A stretch of 64,000 nucleotides of DNA from Thermococcus radiotolerans (GTDB lineage: Archaea; Methanobacteriota_B; Thermococci; Thermococcales; Thermococcaceae). The notes below the pieces were generated by a model. It had not been told where the DNA came from, searched no databases, and saw only the letters and a list, made by a program, of their open reading frames with translations. The position numbers and the translations under genes are program-made. Where the stretch lies: assembly GCF_002214565.1 (NCBI RefSeq), contig NZ_CP015106.1, positions 1,054,001 to 1,118,000 on the forward strand, read 5' to 3'. Positions 8,576-17,359 of this stretch are shown here, in pieces (the stretch's first letter is position 1; each line of letters opens with the position of its first letter).

Positions 8576-8641
8576 GACATCACCCCAAAATAGAATTCGG
8601 CGGGATCGTTAAAACGGTTTGCGGAATAGAAGGAAAAGCCC

Positions 8642-9040
8642 TCACAGCTCGAGCCGGTCTTTAAAGCGCGACATGTCAACGCCCTTGTCCATGCCGAAGA
8701 GATACGCCAGAACCTTCTCGTCGAGGTCGCCGTAGCGCTCGCGCATGGATTTGATGCCCTCAAGAACCTCCTCCCGCTCCCAGCCGAGGGAATTTGCTAT
8801 ATGCGTCACCATCTCGTTGAAGAAGTCCTCCTCGGCCTCTTCCTCCGCTAGCAGGGCTTTGTTGACCACCAGAAGACCGTCCTTTTCCTCGAGGAGGCCC
8901 TCCTCCAGAGACTTCGCTATAAGCTCCTTCGCGGCCTTCACGTCCATCAGGCGGAGGCTGAAGGCCAGTATCCCCACGAGTTCGCTCCTGGTGAACTCAA
9001 CCGAGCCCTTATACTCAACCGCGCGTTTTATCGGGTGCAC
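8642..9040 (-). CDS. DUF2240 family protein
   Basis: The product has 132 residues from GTG 9040, chosen because AGGTGGTTGC lies directly upstream; the longer frame has no such signal. It is helical, with a winged-helix-like first part (GSVEFTRSELVGILAFSLRL...EEGLLEEKDGLLVV) and a second helical part (DFFNEMVTHIANSLGWEREEV), the pattern I associate with archaeal DUF2240. No catalytic motif is visible. It is divergent from the thioesterase gene, with a TATA-like GGTTTATTTATT near 9070. Confidence 0.7.
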   Translation of the reverse strand: MHPIKRAVEYKGSVEFTRSELVGILAFSLRLMDVKAAKELIAKSLEEGLLEEKDGLLVVNKALLAEEEAEEDFFNEMVTHIANSLGWEREEVLEGIKSMRERYGDLDEKVLAYLFGMDKGVDMSRFKDRLEL

Positions 9041-9138
9041 GCAACCACCTAACTTTTTTAGGGCTAGGAAATAAATAAACCTTTGCATAACTCCGTTAGA
9101 TGTTTAAGCACCCACGAGAACTCTAAACGGTGATGCCA

Positions 9139-9525
9139 ATGGAGCAGAGAACTCACAGGCTGACCTCTGAAAGATTGGTTGGAAAACCCGTGAAAATTGA
9201 GAAAGATTACGCGGAGGTCCTTCTGGAGACCACTAAAGAGATGGCCGTTGATGAATACGGGCTCGTCCACGGCGGTTTCACCTTTGGCCTGGCTGACTAC
9301 GCGGCAATGCTGGCCGTCAACGAGCCGACGGTGGTTCTTGGAAAGGCTGAGGTCAAGTTCCTCAAGCCGGTCAAGACAGGAGAAAGACTTCTAGCGAGGG
9401 CCAGGATAGAGGAAGACCTTGGAAGGAAGAAGATAGTAAAGGCCGAGGTCTTCAACGAGAGGGACGAGACGGTCTTCGAGGGGATCTTCCACTGCTACGT
9501 TCTGGAGAAGCACGTGCTCGAATGA
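9139..9525 (+). CDS. Hotdog-fold thioesterase (PaaI-like)
   Basis: The 128-residue product has the hotdog signature DEYGLVHGGFTFGLADYAAMLAV, with the central helix preceded by the HGG motif, followed by four strands (VVLGKAEVKFLKPVKTGERL). Members hydrolyse acyl-CoA thioesters or act as acyl-CoA sensors; the substrate is unknown. ATG 9139 has GGTGATG four bases upstream. ATG 9133 and GTG 9130 lie within that site and are less likely. A TATA-like TGTTTAAGC lies near 9101. Confidence 0.85.
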   Translation: MEQRTHRLTSERLVGKPVKIEKDYAEVLLETTKEMAVDEYGLVHGGFTFGLADYAAMLAVNEPTVVLGKAEVKFLKPVKTGERLLARARIEEDLGRKKIVKAEVFNERDETVFEGIFHCYVLEKHVLE

Positions 9526-9530
9526 GCCAA

Positions 9531-9564
9531 AATTTTTTAAACCTAGATATCGAAACCCGATATC
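9531..9564 (+). promoter_or_regulatory. PadR-MFS promoter with perfect palindromic operator
   Basis: A TATA-like TTTTTTAAA (about 9532-9540) is followed by GATATCGAAACCCGATATC at 9546-9564. This is a perfect inverted repeat with 7-bp arms and a 5-bp centre. It sits where transcription should begin and abuts the GGTG ribosome binding site of the PadR gene. A further CGATAT follows at 9571. Placement just downstream of TATA suits a repressor site, and PadR proteins commonly autorepress. Confidence 0.6.
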
Positions 9565-9574
9565 GGTGTTCGAT

Positions 9575-9865
9575 ATGAAGTACCGGGACTTCTTAGCTCT
9601 ACACATACTCCACCACGCGAGCGAAGAACCAGTTACAGGCTCGTTTCTGATGAAAGAACTTGAGAGACACGGCTACCACATCAGCCCGGGAACCATGTAC
9701 CCACTCCTTCACTCCCTGGAAGGGGAGGGCCTCCTCAAAAGCCACTGGGAGGTCCGGGGCGGGAGACGGGTTAGGGTCTACGAGATAACGGAAATCGGCC
9801 AAAGAACCCTCGACGAGGGCAAGAAAAGGCTGAGGGAACTCTGTCTCGAACTGCTGGGGGAATGA
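9575..9865 (+). CDS. PadR family transcriptional regulator
   Basis: The 96-residue product is a single winged-helix domain of the PadR type: MKYRDFLALHILHHASEEPVTGSFL, then the signature GYHISPGTMYPLLHSLEGEGLL, and the wing GGRRVRVYEITEIGQ. PadR-like repressors usually control an adjacent export or detoxification gene. The MFS gene starts only 3 bp downstream, so this is a two-gene operon. GGTGTTCG precedes ATG 9575. The palindrome at 9546-9564 is its probable own operator. Confidence 0.92.
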   Translation: MKYRDFLALHILHHASEEPVTGSFLMKELERHGYHISPGTMYPLLHSLEGEGLLKSHWEVRGGRRVRVYEITEIGQRTLDEGKKRLRELCLELLGE

Positions 9866-9868
9866 GGA

Positions 9869-11047
9869 ATGGAGGAAAGGAAAAAGAAGATATTCGGAAT
9901 AAGCTGGAATGTCTTCCTGCTCGGAATCGTCAGCTTCCTCAACGACATGAGCAGCGAGATGATAATGCCCGTTATGCCGAGCTATCTGATGGAGGTTCTC
10001 GACGCCGGAAAGCTGCTCAGCGGTTCCGTTATGGGCGCGATAGAGAGCATGAGCTCGCTGTTCAAGGTAGCCTTCGGCTACGTGAGCGACCGCTTTAGAA
10101 AGAGAAAGGCCTTCGTCTTCGCCGGTTACGCCCTCTCAACCCTCGCCAAAGGTGCCCTGGCATTCACCCGCTACTGGTGGGACTTCCTCCTCCTGCGCGC
10201 CCTGGACAGGATCGGGAAGGGCATAAGAACCGCCCCCAGAGATGCGCTTATAGCGGAATCGAGCGAGAAGGGGAAGACCGGAAAGTCCTTCGGCTTCCAC
10301 AGAATGATGGACACCCTCGGAGCCGTCGCCGGTCCGCTCGTTGCCATAGCACTCATCGAGTTCCTGAAGAGCCTTCCGGCGGAAACGGCCTACCGCTACA
10401 TCTTCCTGCTCTCCGCGGTTCCAGGGGCGATATCGCTCTTCGTTATAATCCTCTTCGTGAAGGACCGGGGCGGTGAGGTCAAAAAGAAGATCAAGGGCAT
10501 CTCAACACTGAAGAACAGGAACCTGCAGCTCTTCTTAGCGGTGGTGGCGATAGGTGCCCTTGGAAGGTACAGCTACGCCTTCACGATGTGGAAGGCGCAG
10601 GAGCTCGGCTACTCCGTTGTCCAGAGCATAGCCTTCTACGCCCTCTTCAACCTGATCTACGCCCTCTCGGCCTATCCCCTCGGAGTTTACTCCGATACCT
10701 TCGGCAAGAAGAGGATGATAACCCTGGGCTTCGGAGTTGCGGCCCTGGCGGCTTTAGCTTTTGCATACGCGAGGAACTTCTACACGCTCATAGCGGCCTT
10801 CGTGCTCTACGGGATTTATATCGCCATCGAGGACACGATACCCAGGGCGTACATGGCGGATCTGGCGAGGGAATACGAGAAGGGCACTATAATAGGGGCA
10901 TACCACACGGTCTTCGGCGTCTTCGTCTTCCCGGCGTCGGTGATAGCGGGCTGGCTCTGGGGGAGCTACTCCCTAGCCTACACCTTCACCTTCGCCGCAG
11001 CTATGAACGTCGTTGCCATGGTCCTAATGGCCTTCGTGAGGGAGTGA
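9869..11047 (+). CDS. MFS transporter, PadR-linked
   Basis: The 392-residue product has twelve hydrophobic segments. It carries the MFS loop signature between helices 2 and 3 (GYVSDRFRKRKAFVFAGY) and an equivalent in the second half (GVYSDTFGKKRMITLGF). DRIGKGIRTAPRDALIAES and EDTIPRAYMADLA resemble a drug-efflux-like MFS branch. The substrate is unknown. Coupling to a PadR regulator suggests an inducible efflux pump. ATG 9869 overlaps the end of a GGGGGAATGAGGA site. Confidence 0.9.
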   Translation: MEERKKKIFGISWNVFLLGIVSFLNDMSSEMIMPVMPSYLMEVLDAGKLLSGSVMGAIESMSSLFKVAFGYVSDRFRKRKAFVFAGYALSTLAKGALAFTRYWWDFLLLRALDRIGKGIRTAPRDALIAESSEKGKTGKSFGFHRMMDTLGAVAGPLVAIALIEFLKSLPAETAYRYIFLLSAVPGAISLFVIILFVKDRGGEVKKKIKGISTLKNRNLQLFLAVVAIGALGRYSYAFTMWKAQELGYSVVQSIAFYALFNLIYALSAYPLGVYSDTFGKKRMITLGFGVAALAALAFAYARNFYTLIAAFVLYGIYIAIEDTIPRAYMADLAREYEKGTIIGAYHTVFGVFVFPASVIAGWLWGSYSLAYTFTFAAAMNVVAMVLMAFVRE

Positions 11048-11054
11048 CCGCTCC

Positions 11055-11068
11055 CTCAAATTTTTGAG
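11055..11068 (+). terminator. Possible terminator after MFS gene
   Basis: CTCAAATTTTTGAG follows the MFS stop by 8 bp. It can form a short hairpin (CTCAAA/TTTGAG) and contains five T residues, which fits archaeal T-rich termination. The evidence is weak because the T-tract is short. Confidence 0.3.
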
Positions 11069-11093
11069 AGAAAAGGTAAGGGCAGGCTGAAAA

Positions 11094-11309
11094 TCAGGCG
11101 CCCATCTTCTCAAGCTCTTCCTTTCCAATGAGCAGGGGTCTCTCAGCCTCAATGACGTAGCTGAGCTCCCACTTAACTTCACCCTTGTTCATCGCCTTTG
11201 CGTAGCGCTCGGCGATTTCCTCCGCCTCCTCGAGCGAGGAAGCCTCGACGATCCTCCGGACGTACCATTTCATGTCGCCGAAGCGAAGCTTGAACTCCGC
11301 CATGTACAT
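11094..11309 (-). CDS. Conserved small hypothetical protein
   Basis: The product has 71 residues starting MYMAEFKLRFGDMKWYVRRI. A beta-strand is followed by an acidic helix (SSLEEAEEIAERYAKAM) and further strands. The pattern suggests a small alpha/beta domain, and the EAEEIAERYAK helix occurs in many archaeal small proteins of unknown function. GGTGATGGCC precedes ATG 11309; ATG 11303 is an alternative. I do not recognise a family. The next same-strand gene lies 39 bp upstream. Confidence 0.6.
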   Translation of the reverse strand: MYMAEFKLRFGDMKWYVRRIVEASSLEEAEEIAERYAKAMNKGEVKWELSYVIEAERPLLIGKEELEKMGA

Positions 11310-11348
11310 GGCCATCACCGTAGAGAGTTGGTGGGGAACTATAAAAAC

Positions 11349-11603
11349 CTAAGGCTCAGCGGCCCGGTAGATTCCTTCCTCCTTGGTGGCCTCGAAGATT
11401 TTCCCGCCTTCTTTCGTCTTCAGTTCGACGATCACGGCCGAGGGCCTTCTCTCAACTTCCTCCTCAACCTTCCGAGTGCTGAGAACCTGAATGAACGCAT
11501 CCCCAAGCCTCTCGAACTCAAAAACCAGGACATCTTCTTCCCAGCGATGGCCGCGGTAAGAAACGCCCCCCATTTTAAAAGTAACCTCAAGAACTATTCT
11601 CAT
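11349..11603 (-). CDS. Conserved small hypothetical protein
   Basis: The product has 84 residues (MRIVLEVTFKMGGVSYRGHRW) and is mostly beta-strand with one helix, without known motifs. GGAGGAATGTTG gives the ribosome binding site for ATG 11603. It sits in tandem with the 71-residue gene and may be co-transcribed with it. No function can be assigned. Confidence 0.6.
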   Translation of the reverse strand: MRIVLEVTFKMGGVSYRGHRWEEDVLVFEFERLGDAFIQVLSTRKVEEEVERRPSAVIVELKTKEGGKIFEATKEEGIYRAAEP

Positions 11604-11685
11604 CAACATTCCTCCAAACATTGCTCATGAATCCCTCGGTCAGCGATGTTAAAAAGGTTGGCATTGAAAGAAAAGGAAAGCGCTT

Positions 11686-13911
11686 TCAGCCCGTCTTCTT
11701 CAGCCTGACCACCTGCTTCGCGAACTCCTCAAGAACCTCCTTGCGCATGCCCTCGAAGAACTTTATCGAGCCGGCGTAGCTGTGGCCACCGCCCTCTATC
11801 CCCGCGCTCGGCAGGGCCTCCTGGAGCTTTGGAATTATCTCGTTCAGGTCGAAGCTGTATGCCGCCATCCCGTCCGCGGCCCTGACCACCGCGAAGTCCG
11901 GACCATAAGCCAGGGTGAGTATCGGCGCGTCCTCGCCGTACTTCTCCTTGAAGTGGTCGTGTATCAGGCCGGAGAGCTTGCCCGGGCTCGGATAGCTGAA
12001 CTTTGGAGCAAAGAGCTCGATGTCTATCGTGTTGAACCTTATCCCGTTCGGAAGGACGACGCTCTTGACGTGCGGCAGCGAGGCCTTCAAAGCCTTCTCC
12101 TGCTTCTCCTTGACCTCAGGGTAGATAGCGTTGATGAGCTCGCGGTGTCTCTGGAGATTGCCGGTTAGGAGGAGTATCTCGTCGATTACGCCGTGTCCGT
12201 CCATGAACTTCCAGAAGTAGGCCTCGTGGTCTATCACCTCGGCTATCCTCTTGAGGTCTTCCTCGTCGAGGCCCTTCGCTTTCTTCGCTATCTCCAGGTA
12301 CTGGTAGAACTCCGGAGCCTTGCTCCTGTCGCCGGTTCCGGCTATGGCGGGGAGGTGCTTTATCTTGTCCTCCACTTCGGGGTTGATGAAGCGGGCCACC
12401 TCGGTCGCAAGCATTCCCGCCGTTAGCTCGTAGTAGCCGCGCTTTATGTGGTGCGGGTTGACGTGCACATCGACGTAGTCGTCGACCTTGGCCCTGTCCT
12501 CGCTCACCCATTCGCGCGGGTCGTGGTGGTCTATGACGACTATCGGGACGCCGAAGGCCCTTATGCGCTTGTAGGCAGGAATGTCCTCGCTCGTTCCGCC
12601 GTTGTCCACTATGACGAGCAGTGGGAGCGGGTCGCCGAACCTCTCGTGGTCCTCGACCATGAAGATGATATCCTTGAGCACATCCTCCAGCTCGTAGAAG
12701 GGCGCCCTGCTCGGTCTGCGCTTGAAGAGCTTCCACCTGGCGCCGGAGTCCGGCGAGACTTCCTCGATGAGCGGAACTATCGCGTACTCCAAAGCCAAGC
12801 CGGAGGTGTAGCCGTCGGCGTCGGCGTGGTGCCTCAGCAGTATCGGCCTGCCCTCGTAGATCGCCCTGCGTATCATGAAGGCAGCCTTCATTATCTTCGG
12901 CTTCAGAGCCTCAAGAACCTCGCTCTCAATGAGGAAGCCGACATCCTGGGGCTGGGCGCGCCTGTCGAGCTCCTCCTCTATGCGCCTCTTGACCTCGGCA
13001 GCCTCCGGCCCCCAGAGCCTCGCCATATCGCTGGTCTCTATCTGAATCTCGCCGGAGTGGAAGGCCACCTTACCTATTATCTCCACGATGTCGCCGACGT
13101 TTATGTTCGGATAGGCCCTAACCCCAGGCGCCTCGAAGGCGGCCGCCCACGTTATGCCCGTTCCATCGGTTATCGTGAAGACCGTTGGACCGCCGGTCAC
13201 CTGTATCTGGGTGACCTTGCCGCGCAGTCTGACCGTCTGACCCGCCATGTCCTTGCGGAGGTCGCCGATGAGCGTTATCGGGAGCTCCTTTCTGACGACT
13301 ACCTCCTTGTAGTGTTTGAGGGCGGACTCTATGAAGTCCACCTCGCCCCTGTCGGGCTTTACATCGAGAACCTGGACCAGTATCTCGTCCCCTGGCTTGT
13401 AATCCCTGCCGCCGAGGAGGTCCTTCCTGCGTATCAACCCCCTAACGTGCGGGTTGAGCCTGACGAATACGCCAAAACGCTCCACCCTGTCTATGGTTCC
13501 CTTGTAGACGTTCCCAACTTCTATGTCCTCCACGTCACAGGTCTTGTCGAGAACGTAGACGACCTTGTACTTACGCATGCAGTCCGGGCAGATCCAGGTG
13601 GTCTCCATCCCTGGCTCCCAAGGCCCCTTCACCTTGCCACAGATGTCGCAGGCCAGGACGCGGCCGGTTCCACCGCAGGTCGGGCAAGTGTCGTAAACCG
13701 GCACTACACCCTTCCCGTGGCACTCGGGACAGGGTATCTCGTCAACCTCGTCCTCGACGCCGATGTAATCGAGGTTGCGATAGCCCTTCAGCTTCTCCCC
13801 AACCTTGAAATCGGCAGGAACGTAACCCCAGCCCTCACAAACGGGGCACTCCTTCTCGCCAACCTTAACCTTCCCGGTTCCGTGGCACTCGGGACAGTCC
13901 TTAACCACCAT
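11686..13911 (-). CDS. DHH/DHHA1 phosphoesterase with DnaJ-type zinc fingers, S1 and OB domains
   Basis: The 741-residue product has a clear domain order. DnaJ-like zinc repeats come first (CPECHGTGKV, CPVCEGWGYV, CPECHGKGVV, CPTCGGTGRV plus CDICG...CPDC, residues 1-110). An S1 domain follows (GNVYKGTIDRVERFGVFVRL), then an OB fold (QTVRLRGKVTQIQV). The DHH domain has HHADADGYTSG, VIVDNGG and VVIDHHDP, and DHHA1 ends with the nucleic-acid-binding GGGHSYAG. Such RecJ-like archaeal proteins are exonucleases on DNA or RNA, including the GAN and HAN groups; which group this belongs to is not resolved. ATG 13911 follows GGTGATGCTC. Confidence 0.9.
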   Translation of the reverse strand: MVVKDCPECHGTGKVKVGEKECPVCEGWGYVPADFKVGEKLKGYRNLDYIGVEDEVDEIPCPECHGKGVVPVYDTCPTCGGTGRVLACDICGKVKGPWEPGMETTWICPDCMRKYKVVYVLDKTCDVEDIEVGNVYKGTIDRVERFGVFVRLNPHVRGLIRRKDLLGGRDYKPGDEILVQVLDVKPDRGEVDFIESALKHYKEVVVRKELPITLIGDLRKDMAGQTVRLRGKVTQIQVTGGPTVFTITDGTGITWAAAFEAPGVRAYPNINVGDIVEIIGKVAFHSGEIQIETSDMARLWGPEAAEVKRRIEEELDRRAQPQDVGFLIESEVLEALKPKIMKAAFMIRRAIYEGRPILLRHHADADGYTSGLALEYAIVPLIEEVSPDSGARWKLFKRRPSRAPFYELEDVLKDIIFMVEDHERFGDPLPLLVIVDNGGTSEDIPAYKRIRAFGVPIVVIDHHDPREWVSEDRAKVDDYVDVHVNPHHIKRGYYELTAGMLATEVARFINPEVEDKIKHLPAIAGTGDRSKAPEFYQYLEIAKKAKGLDEEDLKRIAEVIDHEAYFWKFMDGHGVIDEILLLTGNLQRHRELINAIYPEVKEKQEKALKASLPHVKSVVLPNGIRFNTIDIELFAPKFSYPSPGKLSGLIHDHFKEKYGEDAPILTLAYGPDFAVVRAADGMAAYSFDLNEIIPKLQEALPSAGIEGGGHSYAGSIKFFEGMRKEVLEEFAKQVVRLKKTG

Positions 13912-13945
13912 GAGCATCACCCTAGAAATCTCTCGTCTGAGAGAC

Positions 13946-15124
13946 CTAGGCCGACGGTGGCTTATAACCTTTTGTCTCCGCCCTACCGAAGAAGCCCCAG
14001 AACACCACCATCGAGAGGCTGTACAGGAAGGCGGTTATCAGGAACGGCCAGACCAGGGACATGTCGAAGAGAACGCCGCCCACGTACTGGCCCACCCCAA
14101 AGGTAGCCGTCCAGGCCAGGCTGTTAAGAGCCATCGCGGTGGAGCGCTCCTCTTCCTCGAAGAACCCCATCATGAAGGAGTTCCATATCGGGTTGACTAT
14201 GTTCATCAGTATCGTCCTGAGGATGTATATCACCGCCGCAACGGGGAAGGCCGGCGAGAACGGAAGGGCGCCGATGAGAACGCTCGCCGTCCCGTTGAAT
14301 GAGACGATCGTCTTAACGCTGCCGAATCTGTCGGCTATCATCGGCAGCAGGAACATCCCGATCCCCATTATGAACTGCTGGAATGCGAAGAGCCAGCCAA
14401 TGCTCTCCAGGCTCGTCCCAAAGCGCTGGTTGAACCAGAGCCCCATGTAGGGAATCGCTATCCCCGCACCCAGACCTATCAGCGCCCCGGGAAGGGCGAA
14501 GCGGCCTATTCTGACGAGGAGGTTCCTGTCTAGGTTCAGCCCACGGGAATGCCTCTCAAGCACGGGCCTGACAAAGAGAACTATCGCGAACCGAATCGGT
14601 ATGACCACGAGAACCAGGGAGAACACTCCTCCATAGCTCAGCCAGCGCGAGAGAAAGCCGGCGACGAGTATTCCGAGGGCGGAGGCTATCGTGCCGATTC
14701 CCGAGGAGAGGCTGAACAGGTAGTGCCTCTTCCCATCCTCCACCTCCCCGCTGAGCAGCGCCATGAATGAGGGAGACTCCAGTGCCATGCCTATCCCTAT
14801 CAGAACGCCGCCCAGGGCGAGCATCCAGAGGGTCGGGTGGAGAACCTGAACGAGCCTCCCGAGGAACATCATGCTCACTCCAAGGAGGACGGTTCTCTTG
14901 TAGCCCACCCTCGCGCCGAATGGACCCGAGAACAGCAGAACCGCTGCCTGGGCCAGCGTTGAGAGCGAGAAGACCACACCTATGTTGGTGTAGTCGAAGC
15001 CGAGCGATTTGAGGTAGAAGGGGAAGATAAACCAGGCTATGTTGCCCCCGAAGGCGGAGGCGAATGAGTAGGCAACGAGCAGCCATGCGTCCCTTCCGAA
15101 CCCGCGGTAGTTCTGCAGTGACAT
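13946..15124 (-). CDS. MFS transporter
   Basis: The 392-residue product has twelve hydrophobic helices starting MSLQNYRGFGRDAWLLVAYS. The MFS loop motif appears as FSGPFGARVGYKRTVLLG, and the second half has LLPMIADRFGSVKTIVSF. A conserved acidic helix end (SGEVEDGKRHYLF and FFEEEERSTAMALNS) is typical of the YfkF-like MFS group. The substrate is unknown. The gene has its own TATA box near 15147-15156 and is convergent with nothing nearby. Confidence 0.88.
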   Translation of the reverse strand: MSLQNYRGFGRDAWLLVAYSFASAFGGNIAWFIFPFYLKSLGFDYTNIGVVFSLSTLAQAAVLLFSGPFGARVGYKRTVLLGVSMMFLGRLVQVLHPTLWMLALGGVLIGIGMALESPSFMALLSGEVEDGKRHYLFSLSSGIGTIASALGILVAGFLSRWLSYGGVFSLVLVVIPIRFAIVLFVRPVLERHSRGLNLDRNLLVRIGRFALPGALIGLGAGIAIPYMGLWFNQRFGTSLESIGWLFAFQQFIMGIGMFLLPMIADRFGSVKTIVSFNGTASVLIGALPFSPAFPVAAVIYILRTILMNIVNPIWNSFMMGFFEEEERSTAMALNSLAWTATFGVGQYVGGVLFDMSLVWPFLITAFLYSLSMVVFWGFFGRAETKGYKPPSA

Positions 15125-15146
15125 GAACGTTCAGACCGTGATTTGA

Positions 15147-15156
15147 GTATATAAAC
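15147..15156 (-). promoter_or_regulatory. TATA box for the MFS gene at 13946-15124
   Basis: On the minus strand GGTTTATATACTC lies about 27 bp before the ATG at 15124. This spacing predicts a transcript with a very short or absent leader. Confidence 0.5.
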
Positions 15157-15285
15157 CTACCTCCCCATCCACCGAAAGATTTATTAAAAGAAACCGGGAA
15201 TTACTCAGCGTTTAAATCAAAAATGAGGCTCAATTCTGGCTTGAGTCGAGAAGGTAAAATCAGGAGAAAATGGTAAAATAAGATT

Positions 15286-16755
15286 TTACATTTCCTCCAT
15301 GAACTTCTCCACGGCGAGTCTGGTCTCCTCGTAGGTCTTTCCTGCCAGGATTATCACCTTGTAGCTCGGGTTGTGCGGGTTCTTGAGCTCCTTTATCACG
15401 TAGCCCTTCTGGTTTATCTCGTCTTTGATCGCGTTGACCGTGTCCTTGCCGTAGGCCTGCTCCAGCAGCTCCCACGCCTTGTTGCTGACCCAGCCACCGA
15501 CGATTATGACGTTCTTGTCAGCCGGGAAGTCCTTGAGCTGGGTGTCCTCGACTATGAAGTCGTAGACGTCGTCCGTTGCTTCGATCTTCGGTGCGGTTAT
15601 GGAGACCTTCTTGGTCACTGATGCAACGCGCACGAAGCGGTAGCCCTCTATTCCGGTTATCTCGCCATCATTGTTCTTCGTGAACACCGGTGCTATCTCA
15701 AGTCCCCACTCGGTGGGCAGCTTCAAAGCGGAGCCCTCGCCGATGAAGACCCTCTTGAAGCCGGCGAGGCTCTCGTTGACGTGGAGGTAGAGGACGTAGA
15801 GGTTGTTGGCGGGGTCTATGTCCCAGACCCACTGGCCGCTGTAAACGTCGCCGTCCTGGTACTGCCTGACCTTCTCGTAGTGCCAGTAGTCGTAGGTGAC
15901 CATCTGGGCGTTGTTTATTCCCACGAAGAAGTCGGTCGGGGTGAACACGAAGAGTTCCTTGACGCCCCTCTCGAGGAGTTCGTTTATCCTTGAGGACGGG
16001 TACGTATCAAACCATTCGAAGTCCTCGTTCCCGCTGGAGTCAACGTACATGATGTAGTAGTTGCCCTTGTCCATCGTCTTCTGTTTGATTATGCCGCTGG
16101 GGTATGTGAGGTCAACCAGCATTTCCTCCTGGTTGATGTTGATATCAACGAACTTCAGGGTCCAGCTCCCGACGGTTATGCTCTCTCCCAGGGAGCTCGT
16201 CGTTGATTCGACTTCCGTGTAGGCGTAGAAGTACATGGTGTCCTTCCCGTCCACCGTCGTTGAGATGACCTTGTAGTCCCCGCCGATGTTTAGGGGAGTG
16301 GTGTTCTCGTTGAAGATTATCTCGACGCTCCTGTCGGTGAACTCGGCGGCTTTTTTAGTGGAGTTGAAATCGACCCGCGAGAAGTTGACCTGGATGACTA
16401 TGCCGTGCCCAACCGGTTCGTCGCTGACGTTAACGCCGACGTCGGGCATGTCAACGGAGTTGAGCTTGTAGGTCTGGTTTTCATCGGGAATGAGCACGCT
16501 GTGGTACTCGACGGGCACAGAAACGGTTTTCGTGTACGTCCCCTGAGAAACACCCTGGAGAACCAGGAATGCACCGAGCCTCGAACCCGTTATGGCGTCC
16601 TCACCTATGTGGAGCGGCACACCGTTGACTATCTTGGTGGTCGGGAGGACTATCACTGTGTTCGAGGAATTGATTCCCGTAATCGCTGCGTTAATCGGCG
16701 TAAGGAGCAGGCCCAGAACCACCAGGCCCATAAACAGAACCAAAGCCTTTTTCAT
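15286..16755 (-). CDS. S-layer family protein
   Basis: The 489-residue product has a signal peptide (MKKALVLFMGLVVLGLLLTP...A). An S-layer N-type region follows (KIVNGVPLHIGEDAITGSRLG), then a beta-rich centre with several N-x-S/T sites, and a C-terminal domain with DKNVIIVGGWVSNKAW and VIILAGKTYEETR, as in archaeal S-layer C-domains. It would lie outside the cell membrane as part of the surface lattice, or as a minor paralogue, being shorter than the ~600-residue major S-layer proteins I recall. CGGTGATAAACG precedes the ATG. Confidence 0.85.
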   Translation of the reverse strand: MKKALVLFMGLVVLGLLLTPINAAITGINSSNTVIVLPTTKIVNGVPLHIGEDAITGSRLGAFLVLQGVSQGTYTKTVSVPVEYHSVLIPDENQTYKLNSVDMPDVGVNVSDEPVGHGIVIQVNFSRVDFNSTKKAAEFTDRSVEIIFNENTTPLNIGGDYKVISTTVDGKDTMYFYAYTEVESTTSSLGESITVGSWTLKFVDININQEEMLVDLTYPSGIIKQKTMDKGNYYIMYVDSSGNEDFEWFDTYPSSRINELLERGVKELFVFTPTDFFVGINNAQMVTYDYWHYEKVRQYQDGDVYSGQWVWDIDPANNLYVLYLHVNESLAGFKRVFIGEGSALKLPTEWGLEIAPVFTKNNDGEITGIEGYRFVRVASVTKKVSITAPKIEATDDVYDFIVEDTQLKDFPADKNVIIVGGWVSNKAWELLEQAYGKDTVNAIKDEINQKGYVIKELKNPHNPSYKVIILAGKTYEETRLAVEKFMEEM

Positions 16756-16785
16756 CGTTTATCACCGATTTAAAGTGCATCTCAA

Positions 16786-16798
16786 CCTTTATAACCTT
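16786..16798. promoter_or_regulatory. Shared, near-symmetric TATA region (S-layer gene / DUF2391 gene)
   Basis: The plus strand reads CCTTTATAACC and the minus strand GGTTATAAAGG, so one element can be used in both directions. It is about 27 bp from the plus-strand ATG at 16820, which lacks a ribosome binding site (leaderless). It is about 36 bp from the S-layer ATG at 16755, which has GGTGATAA in a short leader. Confidence 0.5.
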
Positions 16799-16819
16799 TC
16801 CCCGGAAGTTACTTCTGCG

Positions 16820-17359
16820 ATGATGAGTGAATCCAATACTGACCGGATGATGAACCCCGAACCTGAGCATCGGATTGAAAACGAAAGGCGAACTGGAATG
16901 GAGAAACGTCTCGAAGAGCTGTACTCCAGCATTGAAGAGTTGAAAAGAGAGAACGAGATGAGAAAAGCCCCGGACAAGCTCGGATGGGACGACATAGCCC
17001 AGGAGATAGTCGGGGCGGTCACCTTCGCCCTCCCCTTCCTGTTCACAGCGGAACTCTGGGAGATAGCGAAGGACATCTCCATTGAACGTTCAATCGCGGT
17101 ACTCTTCATGACCCTTGGCATTGCGTACCTGTTCATAGCCAAATCTCGGATAGGGAACCTGAAGAGGGAGGAACTCTTCCACATCCCCAAGCGACTCCTA
17201 ACCGTCACGGGAATAGCGTACTTAATCTCGGCCGTTCTGATATACGTGTACGGAATCAACAACCTGGCCGACTTCACCCTCGGTCAGTACATCAACGCGA
17301 CCATACTTATAAGCACCTTCGCGGTGATAGGTGCCATAACCGTTGACATGGTGAAGTGA
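16820..17359 (+). CDS. DUF2391 family integral membrane protein
   Basis: The product has 179 residues. The N-terminal third is charged and probably coiled-coil (MEKRLEELYSSIEELKRENEMR). Four or more hydrophobic helices follow, beginning with GWDDIAQEIVGAVTFALPFLFTAELWEIAKD, the stretch I associate with DUF2391. Function unknown. Placement of TATA 27 bp before ATG 16820 and no ribosome binding site suggest a leaderless mRNA. The stop codon touches the ATG of the DUF3226 TOPRIM gene, so the two are translated from one transcript. Confidence 0.75.
   Translation: MMSESNTDRMMNPEPEHRIENERRTGMEKRLEELYSSIEELKRENEMRKAPDKLGWDDIAQEIVGAVTFALPFLFTAELWEIAKDISIERSIAVLFMTLGIAYLFIAKSRIGNLKREELFHIPKRLLTVTGIAYLISAVLIYVYGINNLADFTLGQYINATILISTFAVIGAITVDMVK

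Noticed and set aside
12448-14106. A 552-codon plus-strand frame antisense to the DHH phosphoesterase gene
   Set aside because: It is a mirror frame of a GC-rich coding region. The minus strand encodes a protein with zinc fingers, S1, OB, DHH and DHHA1 domains, while the plus frame shows no motif or ribosome binding site.
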